Counted from the first letter of the stretch, positions 1 to 8,734 are shown. The stretch: DNA of 64,000 nucleotides from Bradyrhizobium archetypum (GCF_013114835.1 NZ_JAAVLW010000001.1:558001-622000); one strand, 5' to 3'. The notes: generated by a model not told the origin, from the letters alone. A program made the numbers and translations.

Positions 1-117
1 AGGGTCATGCTCGAGGCAGCCGATTGGGTGCAGGAGGCATTGGACGCCTTCTATGCCACGCTGAGCAGCGAACAGAAGGCGCGCTTCAATACGCTGCCGC
101 AGGTGGCTGGCCAGTGA
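1..117 (+). CDS. Spy/LTXXQ-motif family protein, C-terminal fragment
   Basis: The window opens inside a plus-strand frame whose last 38 codons end at TGA 115-117. The visible tail contains FYATLSSEQKARFNTL, which fits the LTxxQ-type helix of Spy/CpxP-like periplasmic proteins (leucine, two residues, glutamine, then a basic stretch). These are periplasmic helical proteins tied to envelope stress or metal sensing. The N-terminus lies outside the window, so signal peptide and length cannot be judged. Family assignment rests on one short motif. Confidence 0.6.
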   Translation, partial: RVMLEAADWVQEALDAFYATLSSEQKARFNTLPQVAGQ

Positions 118-211
118 CCTAGACCCAATCCTTTCTGATGAGGATCGAATGAGGCAATGGTACTTTGTCGCGCTATTCGCCCGGCCATCGTCCGGCCGGC
201 GAGACGCATGC

Positions 212-616
212 ATGCTGCACCGTAACCGGATGCTCCTGATAAGCGCATTGAGCGGAATGGCGTGCGTGCTTTCATCGCCGTCCGCGCTGCCTCAGGCGTC
301 GCAGGGCGCGCAGGACGTCTCGGGGCAACAGGCGTTCAATAATTCCTGCCGAACGTGCCACATGGTGAGAGAAGGCGACAATCGGCTGGGCCCCAACCTG
401 CACAAGGTCGTTGGGCGGAAAGCCGGATCGCTGCCGGACTACGCATTTTCCAGCGCCATGAAGGAAGCCGGCTTCGTCTGGGACGAGGAGAAGCTCGATC
501 GCTTCATTGCCAACCCCGACGAGGTCGTGCCCGGCAACAACATGAAGCCGTATGGCGGCCTCTCCTCGAGCGAGGACAGAAAAAAGATCATCGCCTTCCT
601 TGCTCAACCAAGATAA
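212..616 (+). CDS. class I c-type cytochrome (cytochrome c2-like)
   Basis: Small exported haem protein that probably shuttles electrons in the periplasm. Counting from the ATG at 212, a hydrophobic signal peptide occupies about residues 7-30. The haem-attachment motif CRTCH is at residues 46-50, and GPNLHKVVGRKAG at 60-72 is typical of cytochrome c2/mitochondrial-type c. The likely axial methionine is in NNMKPYGG (Met111). The mature protein of about 100 residues is normal for the family. An upstream in-frame ATG at 149 would add 21 non-signal-like residues, so 212 is preferred. It follows the Spy-like gene by 94 bp and is not obviously tied to an oxidase or dehydrogenase, so its redox partner is unknown. 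Confidence 0.88.
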   Translation: MLHRNRMLLISALSGMACVLSSPSALPQASQGAQDVSGQQAFNNSCRTCHMVREGDNRLGPNLHKVVGRKAGSLPDYAFSSAMKEAGFVWDEEKLDRFIANPDEVVPGNNMKPYGGLSSSEDRKKIIAFLAQPR

Positions 617-779
617 CCCGGCAAGCCCGGACGTTTTCGAAAAACAGACGTCCGGCTACTGCACTGTGCGCGCCAATAGATCCGGCTGTCGAAATCGCTC
701 GGCGGTTGCTCGATCAACTTACGCAGTTCGCGCCTGACCTGCTCGTGCGTAAGTAACGTAGGATGTAAAAGTCATGCCG

Positions 780-797
780 CCCCAACAGATGTTGGGG
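780..797. terminator. perfect stem-loop between convergent genes
   Basis: CCCCAACA, GA, TGTTGGGG is an 8-bp perfect stem lying between the convergent cytochrome gene (plus) and the small secreted-protein gene that ends at 870 (minus). There is no T-run on either side, so a role as bidirectional terminator is inferred from position only. Confidence 0.3.
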
Positions 798-869
798 AAG
801 GTCTACCATTTCGGTTCGGTAGGGCCCAGGCGGAACCGGGCGGCTGTCTCGTACCAGCCAGCGGGAGAT

Positions 870-1241
870 CTAGTTCCCGGCGGTGTTGAAGCGGGACAGA
901 TCGCAATCCCGTTCGGCATATTTCACGCGTCGCAGGCCCTCACGATCTTCGACCACGGTCGGCCGGCAACGTTCCCTCCAGGCAACTTGAGCGGCTTCGT
1001 CGGCCTTCAGGTCTTCGGCGGTGCGAGGCGCAATCTTCACAACGCCGCCGCCGCCGACGTAGAAATTGGTTTGTTGGCTGGGAAGCGGCGGCGCGCCCGA
1101 GGCAATGGCCGCGGCCTTGGCCTCGGCTGCAGCCTTCGCAGCGCGGGCGGCGTCCGCGGCGTGGCCGTGATCCATCGCAAATTGCGCGGAAGCGGACGAT
1201 ACCGAAGCGAAGACAATCGAGATTGCGATGAAGACGCGCAT
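870..1241 (-). CDS. small secreted protein with C-terminal Cys-pair module (copy 1)
   Basis: No function recognised. From the ATG at 1241 the protein is 123 residues with a clear signal peptide (MRVFIAISIVFASVSSASA), then an Ala/Lys-rich low-complexity stretch, then a C-terminal module with cysteines in ERCRPTVVEDREGLRRVKY and AERDCDLSRF. The same module ends the neighbouring protein at 1436-1738 (Cys, basic/acidic linker, VxYARKGCEFGR), so the two are paralogues. The two conserved cysteines about 20 residues apart could form a disulfide in the periplasm. A longer in-frame start at 1289 would put residues before the signal peptide and is less likely. Confidence 0.7.
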   Translation of the reverse strand: MRVFIAISIVFASVSSASAQFAMDHGHAADAARAAKAAAEAKAAAIASGAPPLPSQQTNFYVGGGGVVKIAPRTAEDLKADEAAQVAWRERCRPTVVEDREGLRRVKYAERDCDLSRFNTAGN

Positions 1242-1435
1242 TGACCCTGCCTCTTGAAATGAATGCTGTGTGTCAGCAATGACCGACAAGCATTGAGGCG
1301 TCGTAAAGCTGTGTGACTAACCGGGGCGCAATTTGGTCGATAAAGATTTAATGGTCTGTCGTTGGCCGCCAGGCGTCATCGGCCCTGAAGGGGCGGGACC
1401 GCTCCTTACCGACTGCAAGGAGCGGAAACTAGCGG

Positions 1436-1738
1436 TTACTCGCTGCGGCCGAATTCGCAGCCCTTGCGGGCATAGACTAGGCGGACGACGCCCTCCTCGT
1501 CATAGGTGCGCCGCGGCTTGCAGAACGCTTCCCACTTTTCGATGCTGGCGCGCCTTGCCCGTTCGTCTTCCTGCTCCTGCTGCGCGTTGCGCACCGGATC
1601 GTCCAGATAGGATGTCGTGCACACCCTGCCGTAGAACTTGCTGTAGGTGCAGCGTTCCACGACCTGCCAGGCTTGCGCCGTTGTCGACAGCAGGGCCAGC
1701 GTCGCAATTGCTAAAAGGGTTTTCATGGTGTCGCTCAT
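1436..1738 (-). CDS. small secreted protein with C-terminal Cys-pair module (copy 2)
   Basis: No function recognised. A 100-residue protein begins at the ATG at 1738 (a second ATG at 1726 is also possible) with signal peptide MKTLLAIATLALLSTTAQA. The mature part has cysteines in ERCTYSKFYGRVCTTSY and a C-terminal module (KWEAFCKPRRTYDEEG, then VYARKGCEFGR) that matches the end of the protein encoded at 870-1241. Same strand, 194 bp apart: probably an old tandem duplication in which the N-terminal halves diverged. Four cysteines suggest disulfides after export. Confidence 0.7.
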   Translation of the reverse strand: MSDTMKTLLAIATLALLSTTAQAWQVVERCTYSKFYGRVCTTSYLDDPVRNAQQEQEDERARRASIEKWEAFCKPRRTYDEEGVVRLVYARKGCEFGRSE

Positions 1739-1961
1739 CGCTCGCGGAGAACTTTCTCCATGCGGCGTAGCTAGCGCCGGAGTTCTCACGGGCGCAACGG
1801 TAACCCTTTGTTAATCTAAATAGCCGCGCAAAAGGTTACATCTGGAACCGCGCGCCGTCGGTTCGCGCGACACTATCACAACTAGAAGCTGTTTCGGTTC
1901 ACATTTGAGACAACACCGTCCGCCATTGAGACAGCGGGTAAGCGACTTCGCTCGACGGCTG

Positions 1962-2825
1962 TCAGATCGCCGTGCGATGCCGCGCGATACAGGTCCGCAA
2001 AACCTCGTCCATCGGCTTTGCCCACCAGTCGTTGGAGAAGATTTCAATCTCCGAATAGCCGGCGAAGCCCTGTGCCTCGACCGCCGCTCGCGCCGATTTG
2101 ATGTCGATGACGCCGTCGCCCATCATGCCGCGGTCGTTGAGGATGTCTTTTGTCGGCACCAGCCAGTCGCAGACGTGAAACGCGAGCAGGCGATCTTTTC
2201 CGGCGCGCGCGATCTGCGACATCAATTCCGGATCCCACCAGATGTGATAGACGTCGAGCGCGACACCGAGTGCGCCGCTGCGCTGCGGATCGAGCTGGTC
2301 GCAAATATCCAGCGCCTGCTTGGTCGTGTTCACGCAGGCTCGATCCGCCGCATAGGCTGGATGCAGCGGCTCGATCGCAAGCGGCATGTCGGCCGCGCTC
2401 GCATATTCCAGCATCTCCGCGATGGCGTCGTGAACCTGTGCGCGTGCCGCCACGATGTCCTTCGAGGCTGCGCTTCCGGGCCGCGAATATTGCGGCAGGC
2501 CGCCCACGACCAGCACGATGCACGGGGCGCCGAGCGCCTTCGCCTCATCGACGGCGCGGCGATTGTCGTCGCGCGCCTCGATGCGATGCGCCGCGTCTGC
2601 CGTGAACATGCCGCCGCGGCAGTAGCCGGACAGTTCAAGCCCGGCGTCGCGGACGGCGCGGACCGCGCGGTCGAGGCCGACGGTCGCGACCTGATCGCGC
2701 CAGGGATCGATGGCGCGGATGCCGTGTCGCGCGCAGGCTTCGATGATGGCGACGAGATCGCCCTGCTTGCGGACGGTTGCCGTATTCAGCGACAGCCAGC
2801 GATGATCGGAAGAAAAATCGCGCAT
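1962..2825 (-). CDS. sugar phosphate isomerase/epimerase-like TIM barrel (AP endonuclease 2 family)
   Basis: Last gene of the minus-strand catabolic operon. From the ATG at 2825 the protein is 287 residues and looks like the Xylose isomerase-like TIM-barrel superfamily (sugar isomerases, epimerases and 3-keto-sugar lyases). Supporting segments are LAIEPLHP, LGVALDVYHIWWDPEL, LLAFHVCDW and SEIEIFSNDWW, where acidic and His residues (E in IEP, D in LDVYH, H in FHV, E in IEIF) sit at the usual metal-ligand positions. The start overlaps the stop of the upstream gene in a TGATG junction, so translation is coupled and the longer upstream start is rejected. With the Gfo/Idh and DUF993 genes it probably acts on an oxidised sugar-like intermediate; the substrate is unknown. 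Confidence 0.82.
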   Translation of the reverse strand: MRDFSSDHRWLSLNTATVRKQGDLVAIIEACARHGIRAIDPWRDQVATVGLDRAVRAVRDAGLELSGYCRGGMFTADAAHRIEARDDNRRAVDEAKALGAPCIVLVVGGLPQYSRPGSAASKDIVAARAQVHDAIAEMLEYASAADMPLAIEPLHPAYAADRACVNTTKQALDICDQLDPQRSGALGVALDVYHIWWDPELMSQIARAGKDRLLAFHVCDWLVPTKDILNDRGMMGDGVIDIKSARAAVEAQGFAGYSEIEIFSNDWWAKPMDEVLRTCIARHRTAI

Positions 2826-4018
2826 CAGGGCTCGATGCCACGCGTTGCCAGCACATTCTTCATGCGCCGTGTCGCCAATTCGGGATTGGAGAGCAGCCCG
2901 CATTTGTCGGCAAGCCGGAACAGTTCTGCCAGATGCAGCGTCGAGCGCGTGCTCTCCTGGCCGCCGACCATGGTGAAATGATCCTGATGGCCGTTGAGAT
3001 AGGCCATGAACACGATGCCGGTCTTGTAGAACCGCGTCGGCGCGCGGAAGATGTGGCGCGACAGCGGCACCGTCGGCCCCAGCACGTCGTGGAAGCCGGC
3101 CTCGTCGCCGGCCGCGAGCCGCGACAGCGCGTAGGACGCTGCCGGCGCGATGGCATCGAAAATCCCGAGCAGCGCGTGCGAAAAGCCCTGTTCGTCGCCC
3201 GCAATCAGTTCGGCATAATTGAAATCGTCGCCGGTATACATCTTGACACTCGTGTCGAGGCGACGGCGCATGTCGATCTCGCGCTGCTTGTCAAGCAGTG
3301 AGACCTTGACGCCATCGACCTTGGCCGCGTTGGCGTTGATGATCGCGACCGCCGTATCCATCGCCTCGTCGAGATCGGCCGTGCCCCAATAGCCCGCCAG
3401 CGCCGGATCGAACATGTCGCCGAGCCAGTGGATGATCACGGGTTCGCGCACCTGCGACAGCACGCGATTATAGACCTTCGCATAGTCGTCAGCGCTGCGG
3501 CCGAGTCTTGCCAGCGCGCGCGAGGCCATCAGGATGATCCGGCCGCCGGCTTTCTCGACCGCCGCGATCTGCTCCTCGTAGGCGCGGATGACATCGTCGA
3601 TCGACTTTGCATCCTCGACGGCGAGATGATCAGTGCCGGCGCCGGAAAACATCAGCGCGCTGCCCCTCGCCTTCGCTGCCTTCACCGAGCGCTGGATCAG
3701 TTCCAGCGAGGTTGGCCAGTCCAGCCCCATGCCGCGCTGCGCGGTGTCCATCGCTTCCGCGACCCCGAGGCCGAGGCCCCAGATATGCTCGCGGAACGCA
3801 ATGGTGCGGTCCCAGTCGATCGCGGCGCTAAGCCAGGGATCATTATCGGCCAGCGGATCCGCCACCACATGGGCGGCCGAGAAGGCGACGCGGTTCAGCG
3901 TGCCTTCGAGTTTCGCCGGAAACGTCCGCGACGCCGCGAGGCGATAGGTCTCGATCGAACGGTCCGCCGTCGGCAATTTCAAGGATAGTGACGACATCTG
4001 CAGGACGGGCTTGTTCAT
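2825..4018 (-). CDS. dihydrodipicolinate synthase-like protein (DUF993 family)
   Basis: 397-residue protein of the DUF993 group, which resembles class I aldolases of the DapA/NAL superfamily. Visible segments include HWLGDMFDPALAGYWG, KVDGVKVSLLDKQ (a Lys at the strand position where DapA-type aldolases carry the Schiff-base lysine), KMYTGDDFNY and FMAYLNGHQDHF. I infer a C-C bond cleaving aldolase or hydratase step; no characterised member comes to mind. It lies 12 bp after the Gfo/Idh/MocA gene and is coupled by TGATG to the downstream TIM-barrel gene, so the three are one operon. Confidence 0.82.
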   Translation of the reverse strand: MNKPVLQMSSLSLKLPTADRSIETYRLAASRTFPAKLEGTLNRVAFSAAHVVADPLADNDPWLSAAIDWDRTIAFREHIWGLGLGVAEAMDTAQRGMGLDWPTSLELIQRSVKAAKARGSALMFSGAGTDHLAVEDAKSIDDVIRAYEEQIAAVEKAGGRIILMASRALARLGRSADDYAKVYNRVLSQVREPVIIHWLGDMFDPALAGYWGTADLDEAMDTAVAIINANAAKVDGVKVSLLDKQREIDMRRRLDTSVKMYTGDDFNYAELIAGDEQGFSHALLGIFDAIAPAASYALSRLAAGDEAGFHDVLGPTVPLSRHIFRAPTRFYKTGIVFMAYLNGHQDHFTMVGGQESTRSTLHLAELFRLADKCGLLSNPELATRRMKNVLATRGIEP

Positions 4019-4030
4019 GATTGGGCCTCC

Positions 4031-5182
4031 TCACACCTCGATCGGGGCGACGTCGATCCAGCGCCGCTCGCGCCAGCTCTGCAGCGCGCATTCGGCAAGC
4101 TGCACGCCCTTGGCGCCCTCGAGCAGCGTGAACTTGTAGGGTGCGTCCTCGCAGACATGGCGGATGAACATTTCCCACTGCTCCTTGAAGCCGTTATCAT
4201 AGACGACGTTGTCAGGAACCTTCTGCCAGTCGGCGTAGAAATCATGGGTGCGCTTTTCGTCCGGATTCCACACCGGCCGCGGCGTCGCCTGGCGAGCCTG
4301 GATCACGCAATCGGTCAGGCCGGCGACGGCCGAACCGTGCGTGCCGTCGACCTGGAAGGTGACGAGATCGTCGCGATAGACCCGCGTCACCCAGCTCATG
4401 TTGATATGCGCGATCACGCCGCCCTTGAGGCGGAACGTGGCATAGGCGGAATCATCGGCGGTCGCGGTGTACTTCTTGCCCTTCTCGTCGAATCGCTCGG
4501 GAATATCGGTCGTGCCGAGGCAGGAGATGCTCTCGACCTCGCCGAAGAGATTGTCGAGCACATAGCGCCAGTGGCAGACCATGTCGAGGATGATGCCGCC
4601 GCCGTCCTCGCTGCGATAATTCCACGACGGCCGTTGTGCCTCCTGCCAGCCGCCGTCGAACACCCAATAGCCGAACTCGCCGCGCACCGAGAGCATGCGG
4701 CCGAAGAAGCCGGAGTCGCGCAGGAAGGCGAGCTTCTTCAACCCCGGCAGGAACAGCTTGTCCTGCACCGTGCCGTGCTTGACACCTTTTTTCTTGGCGA
4801 GCTTCAGCACCGTGATCGCTTCTTCGAGCTTGGTCGCGATCGGCTTCTCGCAATAGACGTGCTTGCCGGCCTCGATCGCCTTGGTCAGCAAGGTGGGGCG
4901 CGCCTGCGTGGTGGCTGCGTCGAAGAAAATCGTATCGTCCTTCGCAGCCAATGCCTTGTCGAGGTCGGTCGACCATCGCTCCACATTGAAGCGCTTGGCG
5001 AGCCGCTCCACCTTCTCCGCATCGCGGCCGATCAGGATCGGGTCAGGCAGCATGCGGTCGCCATTCGACAGCAGCACGCCGCCCTGGTCGCGGATCGCGA
5101 TGATGGAGCGGATCAAATGCTGGTTGAGTCCCATCCGGCCGGTCACGCCGTTCATGATCAGGCCGAGGCGTTTGGTCGTCAT
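4031..5182 (-). CDS. Gfo/Idh/MocA-family NAD(P)-dependent oxidoreductase
   Basis: Probable sugar or cyclitol dehydrogenase. The 383-residue protein starts MTTKRLGLIMNGVTGRMG, with a glycine-rich nucleotide-binding loop. It carries the family signature HVYCEKPIA (Glu-Lys-Pro, the catalytic lysine) near residue 115, and a C-terminal beta-sheet substrate domain with GGGIILDMVCHWRYVLDNLFG, where the conserved DxxxH of the family sits. The ATG at 5182 overlaps the upstream stop in an ATGA junction (5179-5182), which fixes the start. The longer upstream frame is rejected. It probably oxidises a hydroxyl of the substrate delivered by the ABC transporter upstream. Confidence 0.88.
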   Translation of the reverse strand: MTTKRLGLIMNGVTGRMGLNQHLIRSIIAIRDQGGVLLSNGDRMLPDPILIGRDAEKVERLAKRFNVERWSTDLDKALAAKDDTIFFDAATTQARPTLLTKAIEAGKHVYCEKPIATKLEEAITVLKLAKKKGVKHGTVQDKLFLPGLKKLAFLRDSGFFGRMLSVRGEFGYWVFDGGWQEAQRPSWNYRSEDGGGIILDMVCHWRYVLDNLFGEVESISCLGTTDIPERFDEKGKKYTATADDSAYATFRLKGGVIAHINMSWVTRVYRDDLVTFQVDGTHGSAVAGLTDCVIQARQATPRPVWNPDEKRTHDFYADWQKVPDNVVYDNGFKEQWEMFIRHVCEDAPYKFTLLEGAKGVQLAECALQSWRERRWIDVAPIEV

Positions 5183-6573
5183 ACTGCTTTCTCCAGGGGA
5201 ATTGCTGCGGGCTGATCGAGCGGCGACATCGCGGACCAATCCGGATGCGCGGCCGTGGCGAAGCCCGGTGTCGTCAGCGATCCCGTCAGGAGATCGCCGT
5301 CATGGATCGCGAGCCGGATTTTTCCGCCATCGCGCATGTAGAGATCGGGGTGCGCAGACAGGAACGCCTCCGCTTCAGCGGCCGGCGTGTCGCCAAAGCC
5401 ATCGACATAGTGGTGGCCGTTGCGCTCGGCATGGGTGACGCCGATCAGTGCGCCGAGCGCGAGATCCTGCTGCACGGCAAGGCCCGCCTGGCAGGTCAGG
5501 TCCTCACCGGTAATGAAGCACTGTTCTCCGGCCGCGCTCCATTTGGCCGCGCGGGTCGCGTTGATTAGCGACTTGTAGATACCCTTGCAGGATTTCGAGG
5601 AGATGCCGCGATAGCCCAGCGCCCGCGCCACCGGAAAGGCGTCATAGGAATCGTCGGCCTCATCGACGATGAAGTCGCGCCGCGCCAGCGCGCCGAGCGG
5701 CGATTGACGCGTGATGTCACGCGGCATCGGCTGCTCGATATAGAGGAGCTTTTGCGCGATCGGCCGCAGCGCCGAATCGCGATCGAGGCGCTCGACCAAC
5801 GTACCCAGGGCGGCAAGGTCAGCATATTGCTCGTTGGCGTCCAGCGTGACGCGGTAATCATGGGGTAGCGAAGCAAGCTCGCGTCCAATTCGGATCAGAC
5901 GATCCGCGTCGTGTGCAGGATCACCGTTGAGCTTGAGCTTGAAGTAGCGCGCGCCGGCATTTTCCTTGCCATCGGCAGCGCCGCCCTCGCCTTCGATCTT
6001 GTCGTCCATGCCGACCGTGTGCCGGATCGCGACGCGCTCCAGCCGCGTGCGGCTAGCGAGAAACTGCGTCACATCATTGTCGCCGAGATCCCGCGAAAGC
6101 CGCGCATCGACGCCGGCGATATTGGCCGCCATGCCATCGAAGAAGTTGGCGCCGGTGGCGCGCAGGAGCGCGTCCAGTACGGCCTTATCGATTTCAGCCG
6201 GGCCATACGCTGCGGCGAGCGGCGGAATATCTTCTCTGGCGCAGGCTTCGGTCTGTGCACCGATGCAGGCGGCGTGCAGGCCGAAGGCTGTCTCAAAGGC
6301 GGTATGCGCCAGATAGATGTCCCGCGCGATCATCAGCGAGCGCCGCAATTCGGTTACGGTCTCTTCCGGCGAGAGATGCGGCCGCTTGTCGAACCATTTT
6401 GGCACCAGAAACTCGGCACTGGCGCCAACCGCGCTGCCCTTGCCTTCAACCTCGATCTCGACGCGCACGAAGGCCTGCGGCGTCGCGTTAATGACGACCG
6501 CGCCGAACCGGAATGGCCGGGCAAAGACGACCGGGCGTTCAAAAAAGGAGATGTCTCGTATGGCCAAGCGCAT
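5179..6573 (-). CDS. enolase-superfamily (mandelate racemase/muconate-lactonizing-like) enzyme
   Basis: 464 residues, somewhat longer than the usual 360-400. The C-terminal barrel shows the enolase-superfamily pattern: KLK at 212-214 (KxK base), LDANEQY with metal ligand Asp245, YIEQP with Glu280, IVDEADDSYD with the third acidic ligand at 304-305, and SSKSCKG with Lys327/Lys330 at the opposite base position. Two facing lysines are typical of the muconate-lactonizing/OSBS/epimerase subgroup rather than the His-Asp dyad of mandelate racemase. I infer a dehydratase, epimerase or racemase acting on a carboxylate. Coupled by ATGA to the Gfo/Idh gene; 180 bp of repeat DNA separates it from the ABC ATPase gene upstream. 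Confidence 0.8.
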   Translation of the reverse strand: MRLAIRDISFFERPVVFARPFRFGAVVINATPQAFVRVEIEVEGKGSAVGASAEFLVPKWFDKRPHLSPEETVTELRRSLMIARDIYLAHTAFETAFGLHAACIGAQTEACAREDIPPLAAAYGPAEIDKAVLDALLRATGANFFDGMAANIAGVDARLSRDLGDNDVTQFLASRTRLERVAIRHTVGMDDKIEGEGGAADGKENAGARYFKLKLNGDPAHDADRLIRIGRELASLPHDYRVTLDANEQYADLAALGTLVERLDRDSALRPIAQKLLYIEQPMPRDITRQSPLGALARRDFIVDEADDSYDAFPVARALGYRGISSKSCKGIYKSLINATRAAKWSAAGEQCFITGEDLTCQAGLAVQQDLALGALIGVTHAERNGHHYVDGFGDTPAAEAEAFLSAHPDLYMRDGGKIRLAIHDGDLLTGSLTTPGFATAAHPDWSAMSPLDQPAAIPLEKAV

Positions 6574-6584
6574 CGGTGCCTATT

Positions 6585-6722
6585 CCCCCTCGCCCCGCTC
6601 TTGCGGGGAGAGGGTCGGGGTGAGGGGCTCTCTCCACGCAGCCGGACCCGCGGATAGCCCCCTCACCCGAAATTCGCGCTTCGCGCAAATTTCGACCTCT
6701 CCCCGCAGGCGGGGCCAGGTGA
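6585..6722. repeat. bradyrhizobial palindromic intergenic repeat (CTCTCCCCGC type)
   Basis: Contains CCCCGCTCTTGCGGGGAGAG at 6593-6612 followed by GGGTCGGGGTGAGGGG, then an inverted partner CCTCTCCCCGC near 6698-6708. The same palindromic arms occur at 42966-43108. It sits between the ABC ATPase and the enolase-like gene, inside what otherwise looks like one operon, so it may form RNA structure in the transcript. Confidence 0.75.
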
Positions 6723-6753
6723 TCGGCGAGTGCGCGGCACGAGCAAACATCTT

Positions 6754-7602
6754 TCAATCCAGCGCACTTTGTGTGAAAAAATGCTTGCGGATGCGCTGCA
6801 CCAGTTCGGTGAAGGCCGGATCGGCCATCGCGTCCAGCGAGCGCGGGCGCGGCAGCGGCACGTCGTAGATCGCCGCGATCGCGCCGGGCCGCTCGGTCAT
6901 GACCAGCACGCGATCGGCCAGGAATACGGCTTCCGGAATCGAATGCGTGATCAAGAGCACGGTCTTGCCGGTCTCGCGCTGGATCCGCATCAGTTCGACG
7001 TTCATCTTCTCCCGCGTCATGGCATCGAGGGCGCCGAACGGCTCGTCCATCAGCATGATCTTGGGGTCGTGCACCAGCGCCCGGCAGATCGAGGCGCGCT
7101 GCTGCATGCCGCCGGACAATTGCCAGGGCAGCTTCTTCTCAAAACCTTCGAGGCCGACCAGCTTCAACAGAGCCTTCGCCCGCGGCAGGTATTCGTCGCG
7201 CGGCAGCTTCTTCATGTCGATCGGCAACATCACGTTGGAAAGGATGTTGCGCCAGGGCAGCAGCAGCGCGTTCTGGAACACGATGCCGACATTGCCGTGC
7301 GGCTTCGTCACCGGCTCGCCCTCGACCAGGATTTCCCCGGTCGACGGCGCAAGCAACCCGGAGATCATCTTGAGCAGCGTGGACTTGCCGCAGCCGGACG
7401 GGCCGACCACGACGAAGAATTCGCCCTCGTTGATGTGAAAATCCAGCGGCCGCAGCGACGGCACGTCGCCATCGCGCGAGCGATAGGTCTTCGAGACGCC
7501 CGAGAGCGTGATCCCCGACGCCGCGCCGCCGGCGCGATCGGAGACCAGGCGCAGATGCGCCGCCGGTTGGTCGAACTCGGCTTGTTTGGTCGCAGGATTC
7601 AT
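6754..7602 (-). CDS. ABC transporter ATP-binding protein (SsuB/TauB/NrtD type)
   Basis: Energises the importer encoded just upstream. 282 residues with Walker A GPSGCGKST, Q-loop FQNALLLPW, ABC signature LSGGMQQR, Walker B IMLMDEPFGALD and H-loop LLITHSIPEA. The combination DEPFGALD / LLPW is typical of the nitrate/sulfonate/taurine and thiamine-precursor group. The N-terminal 25 residues before the first strand are extra and probably unstructured. It follows the solute-binding gene after a 133-bp repeat-containing gap. Confidence 0.92.
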   Translation of the reverse strand: MNPATKQAEFDQPAAHLRLVSDRAGGAASGITLSGVSKTYRSRDGDVPSLRPLDFHINEGEFFVVVGPSGCGKSTLLKMISGLLAPSTGEILVEGEPVTKPHGNVGIVFQNALLLPWRNILSNVMLPIDMKKLPRDEYLPRAKALLKLVGLEGFEKKLPWQLSGGMQQRASICRALVHDPKIMLMDEPFGALDAMTREKMNVELMRIQRETGKTVLLITHSIPEAVFLADRVLVMTERPGAIAAIYDVPLPRPRSLDAMADPAFTELVQRIRKHFFTQSALD

Positions 7603-7617
7603 TCAGCTCATTCCGTT

Positions 7618-7730
7618 GTCGAGATGCCCGTCATCACGGGATGGTCCGAAGGACCAGACCCGGAATCTCGAGATTCTCAGGTGCGCAATTGCGCACCGGA
7701 GTTCGATGCTGCGCATTGCCAATGACGACT
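7618..7730. repeat. chain of three perfect palindromes (bradyrhizobial repeat)
   Basis: Between the solute-binding and ATPase genes of the same transporter lie TGGTCC-GAA-GGACCA (7642-7656), GAATCTCGAGATTC (7663-7676) and GTGCGCAATTGCGCAC (7681-7696). I recognise this arrangement as a multi-copy bradyrhizobial intergenic element. In the transcript it would form consecutive hairpins and could shield the 3' end of the solute-binding-protein message, a common way of giving the binding protein excess over the ATPase. Confidence 0.7.
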
Positions 7731-7735
7731 TGTAT

Positions 7736-8734
7736 TCACGAACCGCCCTGCGGCAGGTAGTCGTGGGTGTAGAACGCTTTCGGATTGTCCTTGGCCTTGG
7801 CATCCAGCCCGCCATATTCGACCATCAGATTGACCGTATCAGTCATGTTCTGGTCGGTGACCTGGAACGGCCGCTTGTTCTTGGTCTCCGCGGTGCGGTA
7901 GAGCGGGATCGTCAGCTCAAAGCCCTGCGTCAGCGTTTCGATCTTCCCGCCCTTCGGGTTGGCGTCGAGGATCGACTGCGCGGCGCCCTTCGGATCCTTC
8001 TCCGCGGCTTCGACCGCTTTCGTCGTTGCCGACATAAAGCGCTTGACGAGATCGGAATTGGCCTTGACGAAGTCGGTGTTGGCGACGATGCCCGAGCAGA
8101 CCATGTTGATGCCGTAGTCGGCGAACTTGATCGCGTTGACGTCCTTGCCGGTGGCGTCCTTGATCTTCATCGACTGGTCCATGACATAGCCGAGCAGGAG
8201 ATCGGCCTGGCCGTTGATGACGGCGTTCAGCTTGGTCTGACCGTCGCCCGCGACCGTCTGGAAGTCGCTTTCCTTCAGGCCGGTCTTCTTCAAAAACAGC
8301 GGCCAGATCTGGGTCATCGAGTCGGCCGGCGTGATCGCCACCGTCTTGCCTTTGATATCTTCAGGCTTCTTGATGTTCTTTTCGACAAAGCCCATCGCCG
8401 ACATCGGGCTGGTCTGCAGCAGCACGCCGGTGGCGACGATCGGGGCGCCCTTCACCGCCGCGCGCATCATGGTGGGCACATCGACATAGCCGAAATTCGC
8501 GGTCTTGGCCGCCACCGCTTGCGTGGTCGCCGCCGAGCCGCGGCCTTCCTGGATTTCGAGGTCGATGCCTTCGGCGGCATAGATGCCCCTGGCCTTGCCG
8601 TAATAGAACGGCGCGTGCTCGCCATAGACGTACCAGTTCAGCATCAGCACCACCTTGTCGGCGGCCGATGCCGGAAGCACCGAAAGTGCGGTGCAGATCA
8701 AAGCGGCCGAAATCGCCGCAGTCACTCGTATCAT
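7736..8734 (-). CDS. ABC transporter substrate-binding protein (NMT1/THI5-like)
   Basis: Periplasmic receptor of the transporter. 332 residues with signal peptide (residues 1-24, cleavage after LPASA), followed by KVVLMLNWYVYGEHAPFYYGKARGI in two blocks, which is the NMT1/THI5-like opening (strand, then LNW, then ...A.FY.AK..G.Y). A strong Shine-Dalgarno sequence GGGAGG precedes the ATG at 8734. Members bind aromatic or heterocyclic amines, pyrimidines, sulfonates or riboflavin-like compounds; the ligand here cannot be read from the sequence. It is followed by palindromic repeats and then the ATPase gene. Confidence 0.9.
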   Translation of the reverse strand: MIRVTAAISAALICTALSVLPASAADKVVLMLNWYVYGEHAPFYYGKARGIYAAEGIDLEIQEGRGSAATTQAVAAKTANFGYVDVPTMMRAAVKGAPIVATGVLLQTSPMSAMGFVEKNIKKPEDIKGKTVAITPADSMTQIWPLFLKKTGLKESDFQTVAGDGQTKLNAVINGQADLLLGYVMDQSMKIKDATGKDVNAIKFADYGINMVCSGIVANTDFVKANSDLVKRFMSATTKAVEAAEKDPKGAAQSILDANPKGGKIETLTQGFELTIPLYRTAETKNKRPFQVTDQNMTDTVNLMVEYGGLDAKAKDNPKAFYTHDYLPQGGS

